Shown in pieces: positions 8,401 to 9,272 of a DNA stretch of 9,272 nt. A model generated the notes under the pieces. The model worked only from the letters and a program-made list of their open reading frames with translations. It did not search any database and was not told where the DNA came from. Position 1 is the first letter of the stretch, and every line of letters begins with the position of its first letter. This DNA is from Planctomycetaceae bacterium (GTDB lineage: Bacteria > Planctomycetota > Planctomycetia > Planctomycetales > Planctomycetaceae), in contig JALTOP010000315.1 of NCBI GenBank assembly GCA_027000105.1, positions 1 through 9,272 on the forward strand, given 5' to 3'. Made by a program: the position numbers and the translations under genes.

Positions 8401-9272
8401 TGCCCTCCATTTTCGGAAAGCAGATACGCATCCCCTTCGACAATCACAGGCGGCCCAAGAAAAAAGTGGCCGGAATAGTTCTGGTTCTGTCCCCCCAACA
8501 CGCCACCCGCTTCCCAAAGAATGCGCCCGGTTTTCACATCGAATGCCGAAAGACGATTGGCGTTGTTCGGCACGATCGAGAAGTCCTCAACGGCTTGAAA
8601 ACTTCCACGCGAATAACCATTGATGATTCCGCATTCCCGGATGGCGAAAAGATGTTCGCCATCGCTGGATAGAGTTCCTGTCGTCAGATCAGCCACAGCC
8701 TGCTGGATCAGATATTGTTCATAATTTCCCATTCCTCCCGATCCCCGGATGGTCAATTTCGCCAGCAATTCTTCACTTTGCAGATATTCCAGAACGCGAT
8801 CGTGTGTAGAAGACTTCCAGAGCAGATGACCATCCTTTGCCGAAAAAGCGGCGACGGTCCCAAAAGCAGAAACCATCACGCGTCCATCAACCAGAATCGG
8901 ATTCAGGGCTGGTAATGTCGTATATTTCTCGCTCTCCAGTTCCCGAAAAATACCCTGCAGCAGATCGCTGACAAGTTTCTTGCGAGGCAGATGATCGGGC
9001 AACAGAGGCCCAATCAAATCGATATCCCATTGCACCAGTGGAAGCGGGTTGAACGGAGCTTCAAGTTTATCCCGGTTGGCGGTACGGCGAAACATCGGCC
9101 AATCGGCGGGCCAGTCGGAACGATGCCGCCCGGTTGCGCCCATTGCTCGATAGGGGGGAACGTGCCTGTTTGATGACTGCGCCAGAAAAGAATCGAGAAT
9201 CTCCTGGAGCGTCTTCACCTGACCGCCGATACGGAGCGATTTTTCAGGATGAGTACTCTGGTATTGTTGGAT
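5412..9272 (-). CDS. Very large protein with two PQQ-like beta-propellers separated by a TPR-like helical region (5'-truncated by window edge)
   Basis: The frame stays open from the window end at 9272 to TAA at 5414-5412, giving 1286 visible residues. A GTG at 9218 is the first possible start seen, but 18 further in-frame codons (ending HPEKSLRIGGQ) precede it without a stop, no signal peptide follows it and no clear ribosome binding site stands before it, so the gene very likely begins upstream. Numbering from that GTG: residues about 36-530 form a first PQQ-like propeller after DWPMFRRTANRD, with blade motifs ending in Trp (AFSAKDGHLLW, AFDVKTGRILW, VDTGSPLW, IDLESKELRW, LDLLTGKLLW, LDVRTGLSNW) and YDIETG. 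Residues about 535-820 are helical and TPR-like, for example ARLARFFIRLKKYEEAVVYL (759-778). Residues about 855-1268 form a second propeller (IDGFGKVLW, ADTGKVLW, YDLTNQKIVW, SRKTKKVIW). From memory, planctomycete relatives have a signal peptide and TPR-like helices before the first propeller. Such proteins are often named BamB-like or PQQ-binding-like; a scaffold or redox role is not established and PQQ binding is not shown. Confidence 0.88.
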   Translation of the reverse strand: MQQYQSTHPEKSLRIGGQVKTLQEILDSFLAQSSNRHVPPYRAMGATGRHRSDWPADWPMFRRTANRDKLEAPFNPLPLVQWDIDLIGPLLPDHLPRKKLVSDLLQGIFRELESEKYTTLPALNPILVDGRVMVSAFGTVAAFSAKDGHLLWKSSTHDRVLEYLQSEELLAKLTIRGSGGMGNYEQYLIQQAVADLTTGTLSSDGEHLFAIRECGIINGYSRGSFQAVEDFSIVPNNANRLSAFDVKTGRILWEAGGVLGGQNQNYSGHFFLGPPVIVEGDAYLLSENGGQIFLSQLNVDTGSPLWMQPLAIPEVEILLDGSRRLSGISPTFHDPYLICSTNAGTVLAIDLESKELRWSFSYKQPHKDRGESSPFGRRQPNPAGSPRLVSLSQMLYGSHWQDYVPLVAGNYLLVTPVDSDDLFCLDLLTGKLLWSEIRRDGMYIEVVDQKDVLIVGKQTLRSLDVRTGLSNWPRSVSLAPAAGRGVQRGRVYQLPTLDDGLHSYDIETGLLLATTGQGDSSFQPGNLIVTGDQLLTVRNGRLIALRPLHQVRKNIEQKLHDNPEDALTLSLKGQLELHLGHVQNGLALLQKSYRIKRLPETARQITKTILNADEIVLTDQEIAELSEMMVSAEHSTEIVLRYVKALQQHHKLVEALVVLRDLTESQTRADQMIAVSGEQRVRAASLIKAIVKDLFHSADQQQRKKLNAEISGWFKQSTDATRLTTLELFCASRELSQNYRLHLVRQFASQLSPLQLERHLLWLKRNGTPAQQAEVTARLARFFIRLKKYEEAVVYLGELESTFGRTVCLKEKTGEQLAAAWRNENRNLDELANRKLQGLVLDRQYKVSVQPEEVDRNLFSQQLEVKATHPAGSPWEFWSFRVSHQGPQLTAYSAVNQAEFAISLEGILRSVRTCSMQSEGHLIIFSNEGSLVGIDGFGKVLWSENFGDVSWDSPVLQEPFIGQKLLTKLYGVPIGEMTPIKDHRFACRLGSKIYLKQADTGKVLWEFETNSSVPLSISMDGENVYLINPNNRRILPLRLDDGKPGLLAQLPPHQQILAMQENVVVMFNRITPEKGILTGYDLTNQKIVWNQTLSTEISIDLAGNGLLAVHDIGKQKLYVLDPVKVDPVLFQIETPETSQSRLFVHSDPANWYFHLTTESRLLTQPLDNQSPRAVNGPVIAVSRKTKKVIWTQKIDNLRWLSNQPASFPFLIYAALVPGTYLDDNGKEQTGYLPKMKLVHKQSGKELQGIPSGFTGLLIAMKHDFKKQNFKFLFRTGTILIEEKQGK

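Noticed and set aside
9216..9218. GTG as true start of the large propeller gene
   Set aside because: The frame remains open for 18 codons to the window end with family-like sequence; no signal peptide or ribosome binding site supports a start here.

Overview
The window looks like a chromosomal piece of a planctomycete (Planctomycetota). The main reason is gene content: very large exported-type proteins made of PQQ-like beta-propeller repeats joined to helical TPR-like regions, and a substrate-binding domain fused to such a propeller. Base composition is close to balanced. A Gimesia/Rubinisphaera-type member would fit, but the genus is a guess. No tRNA, rRNA, CRISPR array, insertion sequence or phage gene is visible.

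Layout. (1) Positions 2-1564, plus strand: the 3' part of a GH57 glucanotransferase/amylase-type gene, entered at the catalytic motif. A perfect 6-bp-stem hairpin follows just after its stop. (2) Positions 1565-1761: a short convergent intergenic gap. (3) Positions 4967 to 1762, minus strand: a tight two-gene unit. The first gene encodes an exported NHL/6-bladed-propeller-like protein with two Cys-Cys pairs and a PSPGGR repeat tract. The second encodes an exported PhnD-like binding domain fused to a PQQ-like propeller. They overlap by 4 bp (ATGA), so they are probably translationally coupled. (4) Positions 4968-5411: a 444-bp gap with promoter-like elements, GCAAC/GTTGC inverted repeats and a perfect 14-bp tandem repeat. 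(5) Positions 5412-9272, minus strand: a very large gene, cut by the window end, encoding two PQQ-like propellers separated by a helical TPR-like region.

How it may work together. All three minus-strand genes encode propeller proteins, and at least two carry signal peptides. This suggests an extracytoplasmic assembly. The PhnD-like domain has no ABC permease or ATPase beside it, so it is more likely a sensor or ligand-delivery module than a transporter subunit. Cysteine pairs lie in the presumed ligand loop of the PhnD-like domain (Cys-Asp-Cys) and in the neighbouring propeller (two Cys-Cys pairs exactly 50 residues apart). A shared metal- or thiol-based function is a testable guess, not a demonstrated one. 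The GH57 gene faces the other way and is probably unrelated (alpha-glucan metabolism).
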